From contig NZ_JBNILN010000001.1 of NCBI RefSeq assembly GCF_050107715.1, positions 682,001 to 746,000 of the forward strand: 64,000 nt of DNA, written 5' to 3'. Below the pieces are notes generated by a model. The model was not told the origin of the DNA. It made no database searches and worked only from the letters and a program-made list of their open reading frames with translations. This document shows, one piece after another, positions 1 through 8,960 of the stretch. The stretch's first letter is position 1. Each line of letters starts with the position of its first letter. Source of the stretch: Metabacillus_B sp050107715. Lineage in GTDB: Bacteria; Bacillota; Bacilli; Bacillales; Bacillaceae. A program made the translations under genes and the position numbers.

Positions 1-2022
1 CGCGCTTTGTTTTTTATCAGCCTGCTGGTCCTGACACTGCTGTCCATTGCGGCGGGTATCATTTTGCTCGCTGCCAAGCTGCAGGGTCCTCCGTCATTAA
101 ACGTACCACAGTCTACCATTCTTTATGCAAGCGATGAATCAAAAATGGGAGAAACGCATTACGGGGAAAAACGATATTGGACAAGTCTTGAGAAAATATC
201 CCCTTATGCGGTTAAGGCTACTCTCGCTATTGAGGACCGGCATTATTTCGAGCACCATGGATTTGATTTTAAGCGGATTGCAGGGGCGGCCCTCGCCGAT
301 CTGAAAGCGATGGCAAAAATACAGGGAGCGAGTACGATCACCCAGCAATACGCACGGAATCTTTATTTAAGCCATGATAAAACCTGGACGAGAAAGCTGA
401 CAGAGGCCTTCTATACGGTACGTCTTGAGGTGAATTACAGCAAGGAGCAAATTCTTGAAGGTTATTTAAATACGATTTACTACGGCCATGGAGCATATGG
501 CATTGAAGCGGCAGCCAAAACCTATTTCGGGAAAAGCGCGGGGGACTTGACACTCGCGGAAGCCAGCATGCTCGCCGGCATCCCGAAAGGACCAAGCCAG
601 TATTCGCCGCTTTTGAATGCGGAAAAGGCAAAGGAGCGGCAGAAGCTGATTTTAAAAGCAATGGTTCATGCAAAGGCCATCAAGCCGGACCAGGCCGCTG
701 CCGCTGAAAAAATCCCTCTTGCTTTTACAGGTCCTAAAGAGGAAGAGTCGGTTGAAACGGATGCCCCTTACTTCTATGATGAAGCGCTAAAAGAATCAGC
801 GCGCCTTTTAGGAGTAGAGCAGGCGGCTCTTTCCACCCGGGGACTGAAAATCTACACTACGCTTGACCCCGTGCTTCAGAAAAAGGCAGAAAGGCAAGCA
901 GAAAAGGTCATTGATCCTGATTCGGGCATCCAGACCGGTATGATGGCCATGGACCCCGACACTGGAGAGGTCAAAGCGCTTGTCGGCGGGAGAGACTATG
1001 AGAAAAGTCCGTTCAACCGGGTGACCCAGGCGCTAAGACAGCCCGGTTCCACCATTAAGCCGCTCCTTTATTATGCGGCCATTAAGGATGGCTTCACCCC
1101 TTCCACGATGATGGTCAGCAAACCGACTGTATTTGAATACGATTCCGGTAAATCCTCTTACAAGCCGAGCAACTACAACGATTACTATGCGAACGGTCCG
1201 ATTACAATGGCCCAGGCGATTGCCTTATCGGATAACATCTATGCCGTGAAAACCCACCTGTTTATCGGTCCAGATAAGCTGGCACATACCGCCCGCTCTG
1301 CCGGCCTGACGAGCAAAATGCCGGAAATCCCTTCTCTTGCACTCGGTACAGCGCCGGCAAGGCTTGAAGAAATTGTTAATGCCTATGGGATTCTCGCAAA
1401 CGGGGGCAAACAAATCCGGCCGGTTTATGTTTTGAAAATTGAAGATTCAGCTGGAAACATTGTCTATAAGAAGGAGAAAACAAAAGCAAAGCAGCTTTTC
1501 GATGAGCAGGCAGCCTTTGTAACGACTGAGCTGATGACGGGGATGTTTGATCCGAAACTGAATTCATATGCATCCGTTACCGGCGGGAAGATCGCCAAAC
1601 AGCTGACGCGCTCCTATGCAGGCAAATCCGGCTCAACCGAAACGGACAGCTGGATGGTCGGCTACAGCCCTGAGCTCGTGACCGGGGTCTGGACGGGCTA
1701 CGACCGGGATAAAACGATCGATCAAGTAGAGGAAAAAGGGTACGCGAAAGCGATATGGGCCGGATTCATGGAAGATGCTCTAAAGGGGAAGCCTTTAAAG
1801 GAGTTCAAGCCGCCCGAGGGGGTAACCGGCGCTTACATTAATCCTGAAAACGGAAAGCTCGCTGGGCCGGGGTGTCCGGTTAAACGATTTGTCTACTTCA
1901 TTTCAGGAACAGAGCCCACAGATCTGTGCATCGGTCCCGCAGATCCCGAGCCGAATGACCATGAGAAAAAAACAGATAAGAAAAAGGAAAGCTTTTGGAA
2001 GAAGCTGAAATTTTGGGAATAG
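1..2022 (+). CDS. pbpG: Class A penicillin-binding protein, PBP2d type; 5' end outside window
   Basis: Bifunctional peptidoglycan glycosyltransferase/transpeptidase anchored in the membrane; in B. subtilis PBP2d acts in spore germ-cell-wall synthesis. The reading frame is open from base 1, so the true start lies upstream. Seen (numbered from the TTG at 7): hydrophobic anchor at about 1-25; GT51 domain with catalytic Glu near 76 in IEDRHYFEHHG and QGASTITQQYARNLYL; transpeptidase SxxK (STIK) near 348, SDN near 408 and KSGS near 540. A Lys-rich tail ends the protein. It is followed by ywhD on the opposite strand with a shared terminator, the B. subtilis ywhE-ywhD order. Identification is strong; the 5' truncation comes only from the window edge. 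Confidence 0.93.
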   Translation, partial: RALFFISLLVLTLLSIAAGIILLAAKLQGPPSLNVPQSTILYASDESKMGETHYGEKRYWTSLEKISPYAVKATLAIEDRHYFEHHGFDFKRIAGAALADLKAMAKIQGASTITQQYARNLYLSHDKTWTRKLTEAFYTVRLEVNYSKEQILEGYLNTIYYGHGAYGIEAAAKTYFGKSAGDLTLAEASMLAGIPKGPSQYSPLLNAEKAKERQKLILKAMVHAKAIKPDQAAAAEKIPLAFTGPKEEESVETDAPYFYDEALKESARLLGVEQAALSTRGLKIYTTLDPVLQKKAERQAEKVIDPDSGIQTGMMAMDPDTGEVKALVGGRDYEKSPFNRVTQALRQPGSTIKPLLYYAAIKDGFTPSTMMVSKPTVFEYDSGKSSYKPSNYNDYYANGPITMAQAIALSDNIYAVKTHLFIGPDKLAHTARSAGLTSKMPEIPSLALGTAPARLEEIVNAYGILANGGKQIRPVYVLKIEDSAGNIVYKKEKTKAKQLFDEQAAFVTTELMTGMFDPKLNSYASVTGGKIAKQLTRSYAGKSGSTETDSWMVGYSPELVTGVWTGYDRDKTIDQVEEKGYAKAIWAGFMEDALKGKPLKEFKPPEGVTGAYINPENGKLAGPGCPVKRFVYFISGTEPTDLCIGPADPEPNDHEKKTDKKKESFWKKLKFWE

Positions 2023-2023
2023 A

Positions 2024-2050
2024 AAAGCCGGGTGGAGTCCACCCGGCTTT
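2024..2050. terminator. Bidirectional terminator between pbpG and ywhD
   Basis: A 12-bp perfect stem (AAAGCCGGGTGG / CCACCCGGCTTT) with a 3-base loop lies between the convergent stops of pbpG and ywhD. Confidence 0.85.
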
Positions 2051-2051
2051 G

Positions 2052-2561
2052 TCAGGCCTTCAAATCGTCTTTCAGCTTGCCCTCTGAGCGCTGCCACATG
2101 CCGGCATCATGGGAAATCAGAAATTGGGCAAGAATCTCTTTTGACTTTTCATCCATATGTTCCACCATGATTTGCCGTTTCATGGATTTATCCATTTTAT
2201 TCACGTGCTCGGGGAGAGACTTGTATCCTCTGCGAATGTCACGGTTGACCGTCATCTCACAGGCTGTTACACCTGCGTAGTATGGCCCCTCTTCTTTGCG
2301 GTCAATGGTCACCCATACAAGCCAGAACGGCTTAGCATCCGGAACGTCTTCTTTATTCGGCAAAAATTTAATGCCTTTTTCCACAACGCTCCGCGCATGC
2401 ATGGCTCCGATATCGACGAAGGCCTCCCCCTCTTCTACATCTACAAAGACCGGGGAGATGTTATCCAGACTGAGTGCCCCGACTCCATATCCGCCATGGC
2501 CATCCGTCGGATCATTTTTGATAATATTAAAGCCGATATTCTTTTTCTTTTTTTCTTCCAT
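2052..2561 (-). CDS. ywhD: YwhD family protein of unknown function
   Basis: A soluble 169-residue protein, close to the B. subtilis YwhD length, with no membrane segment, signal peptide or catalytic motif that I recognise. It begins with a Lys-rich stretch (MEEKKKKNIGF). A clear AGGAGG site precedes the ATG. It lies 13 bp downstream of ywhC on the same strand, so the two are probably co-transcribed. The assignment rests on sequence resemblance and on the pbpG-ywhD-ywhC-ywhB gene order. Function is unknown; conservation in Bacillus is the only clue. Confidence 0.85.
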   Translation of the reverse strand: MEEKKKKNIGFNIIKNDPTDGHGGYGVGALSLDNISPVFVDVEEGEAFVDIGAMHARSVVEKGIKFLPNKEDVPDAKPFWLVWVTIDRKEEGPYYAGVTACEMTVNRDIRRGYKSLPEHVNKMDKSMKRQIMVEHMDEKSKEILAQFLISHDAGMWQRSEGKLKDDLKA

Positions 2562-2574
2562 TACGAAAAACCTC

Positions 2575-3240
2575 CTAAAACAGCGGGTTCAAAATCCCGT
2601 AAAATAAATTCATAACCAGATCCGATCCCACATTGAGGAACGGCCAGACCGTGTATTGGTCAAGCGGGGTCACAAAAAGAATAATGAAAACAATAAAGCC
2701 ATATGGCTCAAGCTTCGCCATCCTGGGCCTCACCGTTCTCGGGGCTAGATCCTCTATAATCCGGTAGCCATCAAGCGGCGGCAGCGGCAGCAGGTTAAAA
2801 AGCATGAGCGTCACATTCAGCCCGACAAAAATATCAAAGAAGCTTCTGAGCGCTTCGGCCACATTGGGAGAAAAGCTGTCCACCGCTCCCGATACAAGCA
2901 GCACGGACCATACCGCTGTCCCAATGAAAGCGAGCACCATATTGCTCAGCGGGCCGGCAACAGAAACAAGAACCCCGGCAAGCCTGGGATTTTTAAAATA
3001 AAACCGGTTAACCGGAACGGGCCTCGCCCATCCAAAGCCGGCGATTAAAATCAGGATGGTCCCGAACGGATCTAAATGAGCAAGAGGAGACAGTGTTAGT
3101 CTGCCCTCATTTTTGGCTGTCGGATCCCCGAATTTGTATGCGACATACGCATGAGCGAACTCATGAACAGTAAAAGCAACAAGCAATGTAATGATAACAT
3201 AAGGCAATACTTCCAGAGGAAAGGCTAAAAAATTGTCCAC
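2575..3240 (-). CDS. ywhC: Site-2-protease-like membrane metalloprotease (M50), YwhC
   Basis: Polytopic membrane zinc protease of the M50/site-2 protease family. The HEFAH zinc-binding motif lies near residue 27 inside the first hydrophobic segment, and a second motif, LLPLPPLDGYRI, supplies the usual third ligand Asp. Several further hydrophobic segments follow. I chose the GTG at 3240 because AAGGAG sits eight bases before it, whereas an in-frame ATG at 3264 lies upstream of and overlaps that site. The resulting 221 residues match the family. The substrate is not known; there is no PDZ domain, so this is the short form, unlike RseP/RasP. Confidence 0.88.
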   Translation of the reverse strand: MDNFLAFPLEVLPYVIITLLVAFTVHEFAHAYVAYKFGDPTAKNEGRLTLSPLAHLDPFGTILILIAGFGWARPVPVNRFYFKNPRLAGVLVSVAGPLSNMVLAFIGTAVWSVLLVSGAVDSFSPNVAEALRSFFDIFVGLNVTLMLFNLLPLPPLDGYRIIEDLAPRTVRPRMAKLEPYGFIVFIILFVTPLDQYTVWPFLNVGSDLVMNLFYGILNPLF

Positions 3241-3378
3241 GAACACGTCTCCTTTAATGCGCATATTCCCTGCATCGATTTTCTCATTAAAGTATACTAT
3301 ATTTGGAGATGAATAACAGTTTCAAGTTTTCACGGCTGGCTTAGTCTGTGAATGACTGGAACGGAAGGAGCGATTTGC

Positions 3379-3564
3379 ATGCCGTATATAACGGTTAAAA
3401 TGCTTGAAGGCCGTACTGAGGAGCAGAAGAAAGCCCTCGTAGAAAAAGTGACCGCAGCCGTATCGGAAACAACCGGTGCATCTGAGGATAAAATCGTCGT
3501 GTTTATTGAAGAAATGACCAAAAACCATTACGGCGTAGCCGGAAAACGACTAAGCGATATGTAA
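3379..3564 (+). CDS. ywhB: 4-oxalocrotonate tautomerase family protein YwhB
   Basis: A 61-residue member of the 4-OT tautomerase superfamily. After Met removal the N-terminal Pro (MPYITVK) would be the catalytic base, and the small beta-alpha-beta subunit oligomerises in this family. The ATG at 3379 is chosen because it puts Pro at position 2 and is preceded by GGAAGGAG; an upstream in-frame ATG would bury that Pro. A terminator hairpin follows. It is transcribed divergently from ywhC, as in B. subtilis. The physiological substrate is unknown; B. subtilis YwhB shows promiscuous tautomerase activity. Confidence 0.9.
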   Translation: MPYITVKMLEGRTEEQKKALVEKVTAAVSETTGASEDKIVVFIEEMTKNHYGVAGKRLSDM

Positions 3565-3565
3565 A

Positions 3566-3600
3566 GAAAGCGGCTGGCTGCAGGAGCTCAGCCGCTCTTT
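3566..3600 (+). terminator. Terminator after ywhB
   Basis: GCGGCTG / CAGCCGC stem just after the ywhB stop, followed by CTCTTT, upstream of the N-acetyltransferase gene. Confidence 0.7.
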
Positions 3601-3623
3601 CATTTATATGAGGAGGAGAGAAA

Positions 3624-4412
3624 ATGAGTCTGCATTCTGCACTTTTGAGCCGGATCGGAATCAAAACGCGAGAGCCCATCCACTTTAAGGACCTCGGCGA
3701 TATTCTTCGTGCCTTTTCCCGCACGGTTCCTTTTGAAAACTTCCGTATCCTGAACAAAACGTCCGGCAGGCTGGACCAGGCATCCCTAGTCTCTAAACTG
3801 GTAAGCGGGCAGGAAGGCGGTGTCTGCTACGAGCTCAATTCACTGCTGTATTATTTTTTTATCGAAAGCGGGATGAATGCCGCCATCGTTCCGGGCACTG
3901 TCTATCATCATGGTAATGGAGCCTGGAGTTTAAGCGGAACCCATGCCGCCGTTATCGCGGAAGCCGATGAGGGAGCCTATCTGCTTGATGGAGGATTCGG
4001 GATCAATGTTGCACAAACTCCCATTCCGATGAGCGGTGAAACGGTCCAAACAGATACCGGCCAATTCCGTGTTGCCAATAAACCAACTGCGGAAGGGACC
4101 CATCTGCTGGAAATGAAGCTGGCGCATGAAGAAGCTGGTGTATGGAAAACCGGGTATGCATTCAATGCGGAAAAGTCATTGAGGCTTTCAGACCTCCACA
4201 GCATGCAGCAGAAAATCCAGGAGCATCCCGGATCGCCATTCAACAAAGATCCGCTGGCAGCGAAAAGAACGGCCACCGGCTTTATTACGTTAACAAAGGA
4301 TTCCTTCACTGTAACCTCGGGGACTAAGTCTGAAAAACAAGCAATATCTGAAACAGAATTTGTTGAAATTGCAGAACGGGAATTTGGATTGAAAACGGGG
4401 CCTTTTTTATAA
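3624..4412 (+). CDS. Arylamine N-acetyltransferase (NAT)
   Basis: Cytosolic enzyme moving an acetyl group from acetyl-CoA to arylamines or hydrazines. The 262 residues fit the family and the Cys-His-Asp triad is visible: Cys in EGGVCYELN (about residue 70), His in GTHAAV (about 108) and Asp in LLDGGFG (about 124). An AGGAGGAG ribosome site precedes the ATG. It stands alone on the plus strand between terminators. The family resembles B. subtilis YvcN, which lies elsewhere in that genome, so this copy departs from synteny. Whether it detoxifies amines or makes a specific metabolite cannot be told from sequence. Confidence 0.87.
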   Translation: MSLHSALLSRIGIKTREPIHFKDLGDILRAFSRTVPFENFRILNKTSGRLDQASLVSKLVSGQEGGVCYELNSLLYYFFIESGMNAAIVPGTVYHHGNGAWSLSGTHAAVIAEADEGAYLLDGGFGINVAQTPIPMSGETVQTDTGQFRVANKPTAEGTHLLEMKLAHEEAGVWKTGYAFNAEKSLRLSDLHSMQQKIQEHPGSPFNKDPLAAKRTATGFITLTKDSFTVTSGTKSEKQAISETEFVEIAEREFGLKTGPFL

Positions 4413-4648
4413 AAGGTGCACCATGGCAAAACGACTGCTGCGGCGGATCGGGGGAGTTTTTCGAGATTGCTGAGCTTTTTTGCCCGCCTGGCCGCCCAAT
4501 TCCGGACCGTTTTACGTAAATCGGCTAAAATTGCGATTTGGCGACGGAAATAGAAACGATCATTTCGTTATATCGACGGAATGAGAGATATCGGCAATCA
4601 TAGTGGGATATCGATTTTTCGTGAGAATTCGACATTAGCTGGACATAC
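4413..4648. other. Intergenic stretch with loose ATCG-rich repetition
   Basis: About 235 bases without a supported gene. It has recurring short words (CGATTT, GACGGAA, ATATCG) but no clean repeat unit or hairpin until the ywgA terminator. Confidence 0.4.
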
Positions 4649-4675
4649 AAAAGAGCTGCATCCGGCAGCTCTTTT
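4649..4675 (-). terminator. Terminator after ywgA
   Basis: AAAAGAGCTGC / GCAGCTCTTTT stem, symmetric, placed directly after the ywgA stop. Confidence 0.85.
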
Positions 4676-4676
4676 A

Positions 4677-5183
4677 TTAATGCTTCGATTTTTCTCTAAG
4701 CGCCTCTACGTATGTGTAGGCTTCTTCTACTTCTTCGTCTGTGTACTTCTGTTTGCTTTTAAGGGTGAACACTTTTTCCTTCACTTCTTCGCGCTCCAGG
4801 CTGTCGAAATAAAGGAGGGTGGAAACGAGTTCAAGGAAACGGGCGGATTGTCCGTTCAGATCGGTCATGCATGCGTCGAGCGGCGGCATGTCGAGTTCAT
4901 AGTTTGACAGGAATTCTTCGCCTGATCCAGTCAGGCTGTAGCGGTATTGATAGTAGCCGCCCTTTTTTTCCCGTACTTCTTCGATGAAGCCCAGGTTGCA
5001 AAGCTCTTCGATTCTCAGGGTCAATTCCTCTGAATAGGGTCCGTAAAAGTGAAAGTTGTATTTTTCGTAGAATGGGTAGTCAATTTTTTTCGCGATGTAA
5101 ATCATTTTCTGAAGTTTTTTCCGTCCAATAACTTCTCCGGCCGACGAAAACACCTTCAAGACTTTTGCATGTTCTTTAAGCAA
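4677..5183 (-). CDS. ywgA: YwgA family protein, unknown function
   Basis: A soluble 168-residue protein, predicted mostly helical, matching B. subtilis YwgA in length and position. Residues about 15-90 look like a winged-helix-type region (KLQKMIYIAKKID, ELTLRIEELCNLGFIEEV, YSLTGSGEEFL), which is a visual inference. It follows ywfO on the same strand by 32 bp, so it is probably co-expressed with that HD-domain phosphohydrolase. No catalytic motif is visible. It could be a regulator or a partner of YwfO; the sequence does not decide. Confidence 0.82.
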   Translation of the reverse strand: MLKEHAKVLKVFSSAGEVIGRKKLQKMIYIAKKIDYPFYEKYNFHFYGPYSEELTLRIEELCNLGFIEEVREKKGGYYQYRYSLTGSGEEFLSNYELDMPPLDACMTDLNGQSARFLELVSTLLYFDSLEREEVKEKVFTLKSKQKYTDEEVEEAYTYVEALREKSKH

Positions 5184-5215
5184 TTCCCCGTCATCTCCTA
5201 ACTCCTTATTTCTCT

Positions 5216-6523
5216 CTATCTATTCAGATTGAGCAGTTCGATAATTTTTTTCTTTGCCGTTCGTTTCGTGGATAGATCTTCTATTAAATCCCGTGGAAAG
5301 TACAGCTTGTGGTCCGTTCTTCTTTTTCCGGAAATGGCGTCGACGATTTCGGACTGCCTGGACAGCTCTCTGATGTCTCCGTTCGGCATGAGCAGATGGA
5401 TAGGGAGTCTTTCTTCTTCTTCCCCCGGACGGTAAAAGTCGTATGGAAGGTCGGAGGAGGAATCGAGAACAAGATAGTATTCAGGGTCAATTCCAGCCTT
5501 TTTAAAGAGGGCCTTCAGCTCCATCAGCTTCATCATTTGCTCATTGGACGGGTTGAATTCTGTGTATTTGAAGAGGTTCCGGTTCAGGAACCTGCGGCAA
5601 AGGTCGGATAAAATTTCATCGGTTTCTTCCTGCCATGCCTGAAAATAAAAGAGAATGACCGATTCATCCAGCTTCAGATAATCCTTCAAAGTGACTTCTT
5701 CCTCAAACAGGGAGTAAAAATGAACCGGCTCCTGCTTAAAGGTATAGTATTCCTTATGAAGCTGTTTGGCTCTGTGCAGGATTTTAGTCAAAATCACTTC
5801 GGCACTGCGTGTAACAGGATGGAAATAAACCTGCCAATACATTTGATATCGGCTCATAATGTAATCTTCTACAGCATGCATTCCGCTATATTTGATGACA
5901 ACCTGATCTTCCCTCGGCCTCATAACCCGGAGGATGCGCTCCATGTCGAAATGGCCGTAGCTGACTCCCGTGTAGTAGGCATCGCGCTGCAGATAATCCA
6001 TGCGGTCCGCATCAATCTGGCTCGAGATCAGCGATACGACCTGCTTATTGGAATACGTTTTGGCGATCACCTCGGCGACTTTTTTCGGAAAGTCCCGCCC
6101 TTCTGTTTTAAGCACGCGGTTGACTTCTGTATCCTCTAAAATAATTCTCCGCGTGAAATCTTCATGATCCATGTGGAAAACCTTCTCAAACGAGTGAGAG
6201 AACGGACCGTGACCCAAGTCATGAAGCAAGGCTGCACACAGGCTGACCAGCCGTTCCTCCTCGTTCCATTCCGGCCTTCCTTTAAATCCGTCATCAACAA
6301 TCCGCCTGACAATCTCATATACTCCCAGTGAATGATTCAATCTGCTGTGTTCGGCTCCATGGAAGGTCAGATAGGTGGTACCAAGCTGGCGGACTCTGCG
6401 AAGACGCTGGAACTCAGGGGTGCCGATCAGATCCCAGATTAGCTTGTCCCGTACGTGAATATAGCGGTGAACCGGGTCTTTAAATACCTTTTCTTCTGAT
6501 AACTTACCGTTGCGATTTGCCAT
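5216..6523 (-). CDS. ywfO: HD-domain metal-dependent phosphohydrolase YwfO
   Basis: Soluble 435-residue HD-superfamily enzyme. Metal-binding His/Asp residues are visible: HSRLNHSLGVYE, then the HD doublet in LLHDLGHGPFSHSFE (about residue 98), then SQIDADRMDYLQRDA. This layout matches dNTP triphosphohydrolase-like proteins (SAMHD1/Dgt type), and relatives in Gram-positive bacteria are dNTPases, so dNTP hydrolysis is likely but inferred. The ATG is preceded by GGAAGAGGGAAAAG. It heads a two-gene unit with ywgA. Confidence 0.87.
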   Translation of the reverse strand: MANRNGKLSEEKVFKDPVHRYIHVRDKLIWDLIGTPEFQRLRRVRQLGTTYLTFHGAEHSRLNHSLGVYEIVRRIVDDGFKGRPEWNEEERLVSLCAALLHDLGHGPFSHSFEKVFHMDHEDFTRRIILEDTEVNRVLKTEGRDFPKKVAEVIAKTYSNKQVVSLISSQIDADRMDYLQRDAYYTGVSYGHFDMERILRVMRPREDQVVIKYSGMHAVEDYIMSRYQMYWQVYFHPVTRSAEVILTKILHRAKQLHKEYYTFKQEPVHFYSLFEEEVTLKDYLKLDESVILFYFQAWQEETDEILSDLCRRFLNRNLFKYTEFNPSNEQMMKLMELKALFKKAGIDPEYYLVLDSSSDLPYDFYRPGEEEERLPIHLLMPNGDIRELSRQSEIVDAISGKRRTDHKLYFPRDLIEDLSTKRTAKKKIIELLNLNR

Positions 6524-6696
6524 TCTTTTCCCTCTTCCGTTTTACTTGTATCCATTATAGCTTTTTTTCGGTGCCGATTACATGCAGCATCTTGAAAAGT
6601 TTTGCACCGGTTCATGGTTCCCGGTGAAGGAGGGCTTTCGATTGGTCTCTTCCTTATTTGCCCTATTCTAAGAAGGAATAACCGGAAAAGGATAAG

Positions 6697-6740
6697 AAAA
6701 AAATCACCAGTGCGTCGGGACGCCTGGCGATTTATTTTTT
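6697..6740 (-). terminator. Terminator of the DUF1450 gene
   Basis: A long hairpin (AATCGCCAGGCGTC / GACGCACTGGTGATT on the minus strand, two mismatches) followed by a T run; it overlaps the end of the gene. Confidence 0.75.
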
Positions 6741-6956
6741 TAGTTTTTTTTCGATTTTATCCAGCAGCTCGTCTTCGCTCAAGGCTGATACGGGACGGTT
6801 ATTTACGAACGCGAACGATTTTTTCCGGCCGGGTCCGCAGTAGGATTGGCAGCCAATCTCAATGGATGCATCCGGATCTGCTTTTTTTAAGCGCGGAACA
6901 AGCGTTTTAATGTTCGTCGCCTGGCAGTCGTCGCAAATACGAAATTCATTTGTCAT
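6732..6956 (-). CDS. Small Cys-containing DUF1450/YuzB-like protein
   Basis: A 74-residue soluble protein with an N-terminal CDDC and a central CQSYCGPG motif, followed by an FAFVNNRPV strand. This resembles the DUF1450 group (YuzB-like, thioredoxin-like ferredoxin fold). Four conserved cysteines could hold an Fe-S cluster or do redox chemistry; this is inferred. The start ATG at 6956 is preceded by AAAGGAAA. A longer frame reaching 7085 lacks a ribosome site. It stands alone and diverges from rsfA. Confidence 0.75.
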   Translation of the reverse strand: MTNEFRICDDCQATNIKTLVPRLKKADPDASIEIGCQSYCGPGRKKSFAFVNNRPVSALSEDELLDKIEKKLKK

Positions 6957-7131
6957 GAATCCCCATTTCCTTTCTTTATTAAGAGTTTCTATAGAAAGGG
7001 TGTTACCCCTAATGTCTTTTCGCACACTATCCGCTATTTTACCTTGATTCTTTGTGACATGCAAGTTCAGAAAGAATTCAATCATCTTCCGAAACTTTCA
7101 AAATTTTTCTATTATCCTTTTAGAAAAAAAG

Positions 7132-7160
7132 GTATAAAAGAAGGAAAATCAGGCCATTCT
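7132..7160 (+). promoter_or_regulatory. Candidate sigma F/G promoter of rsfA
   Basis: GTATA (7132-7136), 15 bases, then GGCCATTCT (7152-7160), which fits GGnnAnnnT. rsfA is forespore-expressed in B. subtilis, in keeping with this site. Confidence 0.5.
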
Positions 7161-7199
7161 GATATCAGGAAAACATTACAGCAAATGGGAGTTGAGATT

Positions 7200-7961
7200 A
7201 TGAAACAGAGACAGGATGCCTGGTCTGAAGAAAACGATCTGCTGCTTGCCGAGACCGTTCTGCGTCATGTGCGCGAGGGAAGCACGCAGCTGAATGCATT
7301 TGAAGAAGTGGGAGATCATTTAAACCGTACATCCGCAGCCTGCGGGTTCCGCTGGAACGCAGTTGTCCGCCACCAGTATGAAAAGGCACTGCAGCTGGCG
7401 AAAAAACAGCGGAAACAAAAAATGAGGTCAATGGGAAAAGGCCAGCCTGCCAAGAAAAAGCTGCTCTATTCACCTGAAACAGCCTCTGTTCCGGCTGAGC
7501 CAGTCTATGAAGAGGAGTTCGCCGAGGAGCAAACCTATGAACCTGCTATTAAAGCCTACTCTGTACCTTCGCAGAACGAAATGCTGGATTACGAGGAATT
7601 GAACGGGGTTCCCTATACAGCCTTAAAACAGCAGCCGGCCGCCCCTGCCGAAAGCCTGAACATGGATCAGGTCATTGCCTTTCTGGAAACCTTTGAAAGC
7701 CGCGCGACCCACAATACAGCTCTTAAGCAGGAAAATATCCGGCTGAAAAGAGAGCTTGATGAATTGTCGCGCCGCAATGAAGAGCTGGAAGAAAAGGTTG
7801 CAAAAATGGAAGAAGACAGTGATACGATTCAAGAAGACTACGAGACATTAATGAAGATTATGAACCGTGCCAGAAAGCTGACACTGTTTGATGAAGAGGA
7901 CCGCAATTCGCCGAAGTTCAAAATGGACCGCAACGGAAATCTTGAAAAAGTAGCCGAGTAA
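7200..7961 (+). CDS. rsfA: Prespore-specific transcriptional regulator RsfA
   Basis: Forespore regulator that tunes sigma-F-dependent genes in B. subtilis. The 253-residue protein starts with a Myb/SANT-like DNA-binding segment (residues about 1-60, WSEENDLLLAETVLRHV and TSAACGFRWNAVVR), has an acidic, Pro/Glu-rich middle and ends in a long coiled coil (about 165-225, ENIRLKRELDELSRRNEELEEKVAKM written in part). The ATG at 7200 lies eight bases after GGGAG; the open frame extends further upstream, but without a start that keeps the SANT domain N-terminal. A sigma-F/G-like promoter lies just upstream and a terminator follows. Confidence 0.9.
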   Translation: MKQRQDAWSEENDLLLAETVLRHVREGSTQLNAFEEVGDHLNRTSAACGFRWNAVVRHQYEKALQLAKKQRKQKMRSMGKGQPAKKKLLYSPETASVPAEPVYEEEFAEEQTYEPAIKAYSVPSQNEMLDYEELNGVPYTALKQQPAAPAESLNMDQVIAFLETFESRATHNTALKQENIRLKRELDELSRRNEELEEKVAKMEEDSDTIQEDYETLMKIMNRARKLTLFDEEDRNSPKFKMDRNGNLEKVAE

Positions 7962-7990
7962 CGGATTCCCCCCTCCCCTAATATAGATCA

Positions 7991-8022
7991 AGACGCTCTT
8001 AGTATAGAGCGTCTCTTTTTTT
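7991..8022. terminator. Terminator between rsfA and lipL
   Basis: AGACGCTCT / AGAGCGTCT stem with a 6-base loop and a T run, between convergent genes; it reaches the lipL stop. Confidence 0.88.
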
Positions 8023-8863
8023 AATCGATCCCTATTTTTTTATTCCGCTCTGCCATGCGCGCGAGATTTTTTTCAAATACAAGCTGCTCATCCATGGAAA
8101 GAGAGGATGAAAAGATCCTCCCGCTCAAGTTTTTAAGGGCGGTCAGCAGCTTCAGCATCATATCCTGGATGGTCACGTCCTTTCCGGTCAGCTCGCTGAT
8201 CGAAGCCATCACTTCAGGGACAATCACGGGATACGCGAATTTTGTGACCGACCCCTTTAAGCTTCTCTCATAGAAGTTCCGGATCAGCTCAGCGCGGTCT
8301 GAGCCGCTTCCTGTGACACACAAATAAATCTGGACCGCTACTCCGTTCCGGAGCCGCCTCTGCGAGATGCCGGCAAACTTTTTCCCGCCGATGCTAAGGT
8401 CATAGCTGCCCGGGCAGTAGGAGCCTTCAATTTCTCTTGCTTCTATTTTCGCGGCCTGTTCCGGCAGCATTACCTTCACCAGCTCCCACATCGCATCATA
8501 GCCTCTGTTAATATCAATTCCTTTATCTGACTCTGGGAAAATAAGCGAAATGTTCAGCACCCCTTCATCAAGGACAACGGCGAGGCCGCCGGAATTCCGA
8601 ACGACGGCCCGGTACCCTTGGGACGCTAAATACTCTATGCCTTCCTGTATAAAAGGGAGTCTCGAATCCTGGATCCCAAGTACGACTGTGTCATGGTGCA
8701 CCCATGTCCTAGCTGTAGCGGGAGACGTGCGGGAGCCCGCTGATGCACAAAGCGTATCATCGAAGGCAAAAGACTGCCTGGCATCAAATTGGGGTCCAAG
8801 GCTTGATTGATCCAGTATTCTCCACTGAGGCTGCTCTAATAGGCTTAATGGCTTTTCTGTCAT
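8021..8863 (-). CDS. lipL: Octanoyl-[GcvH]:protein N-octanoyltransferase LipL
   Basis: Amidotransferase that moves octanoyl groups from GcvH to E2 subunits in the Bacillus lipoate pathway. The BPL/LplA-type fold is indicated by RNSGGLAVVLDEGVLNISL; the catalytic Cys lies in EGSYCPGSYDL, followed by GGKKFAGISQRR. With the ATG at 8863, preceded by AAAGAAAGGGA, the protein is 280 residues, matching B. subtilis LipL (YwfL). A frame reaching 8929 would add 22 residues without support. Its place between rsfA and pta matches B. subtilis. Confidence 0.9.
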   Translation of the reverse strand: MTEKPLSLLEQPQWRILDQSSLGPQFDARQSFAFDDTLCASAGSRTSPATARTWVHHDTVVLGIQDSRLPFIQEGIEYLASQGYRAVVRNSGGLAVVLDEGVLNISLIFPESDKGIDINRGYDAMWELVKVMLPEQAAKIEAREIEGSYCPGSYDLSIGGKKFAGISQRRLRNGVAVQIYLCVTGSGSDRAELIRNFYERSLKGSVTKFAYPVIVPEVMASISELTGKDVTIQDMMLKLLTALKNLSGRIFSSSLSMDEQLVFEKNLARMAERNKKIGID

Positions 8864-8930
8864 GATGGTTTCCCTTTCTTTCCGATCCATTATCAACCTT
8901 TCCATTATACCATGAACGCCTGCAGGCAAA

Positions 8931-8960
8931 AAAAAGAATCTCCCGCGGGAGATTCTTTTT
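8931..8960 (-). terminator. Terminator of pta
   Basis: A perfect 30-base palindrome (AAAAAGAATCTCCCG and its complement) directly abutting the pta stop codon and upstream of lipL. Confidence 0.85.

Noticed and set aside
4413..4648. Possible short repeat or regulatory RNA after the N-acetyltransferase gene
   Set aside because: ATCG-rich words recur, but no unit length, promoter or stable fold could be established.
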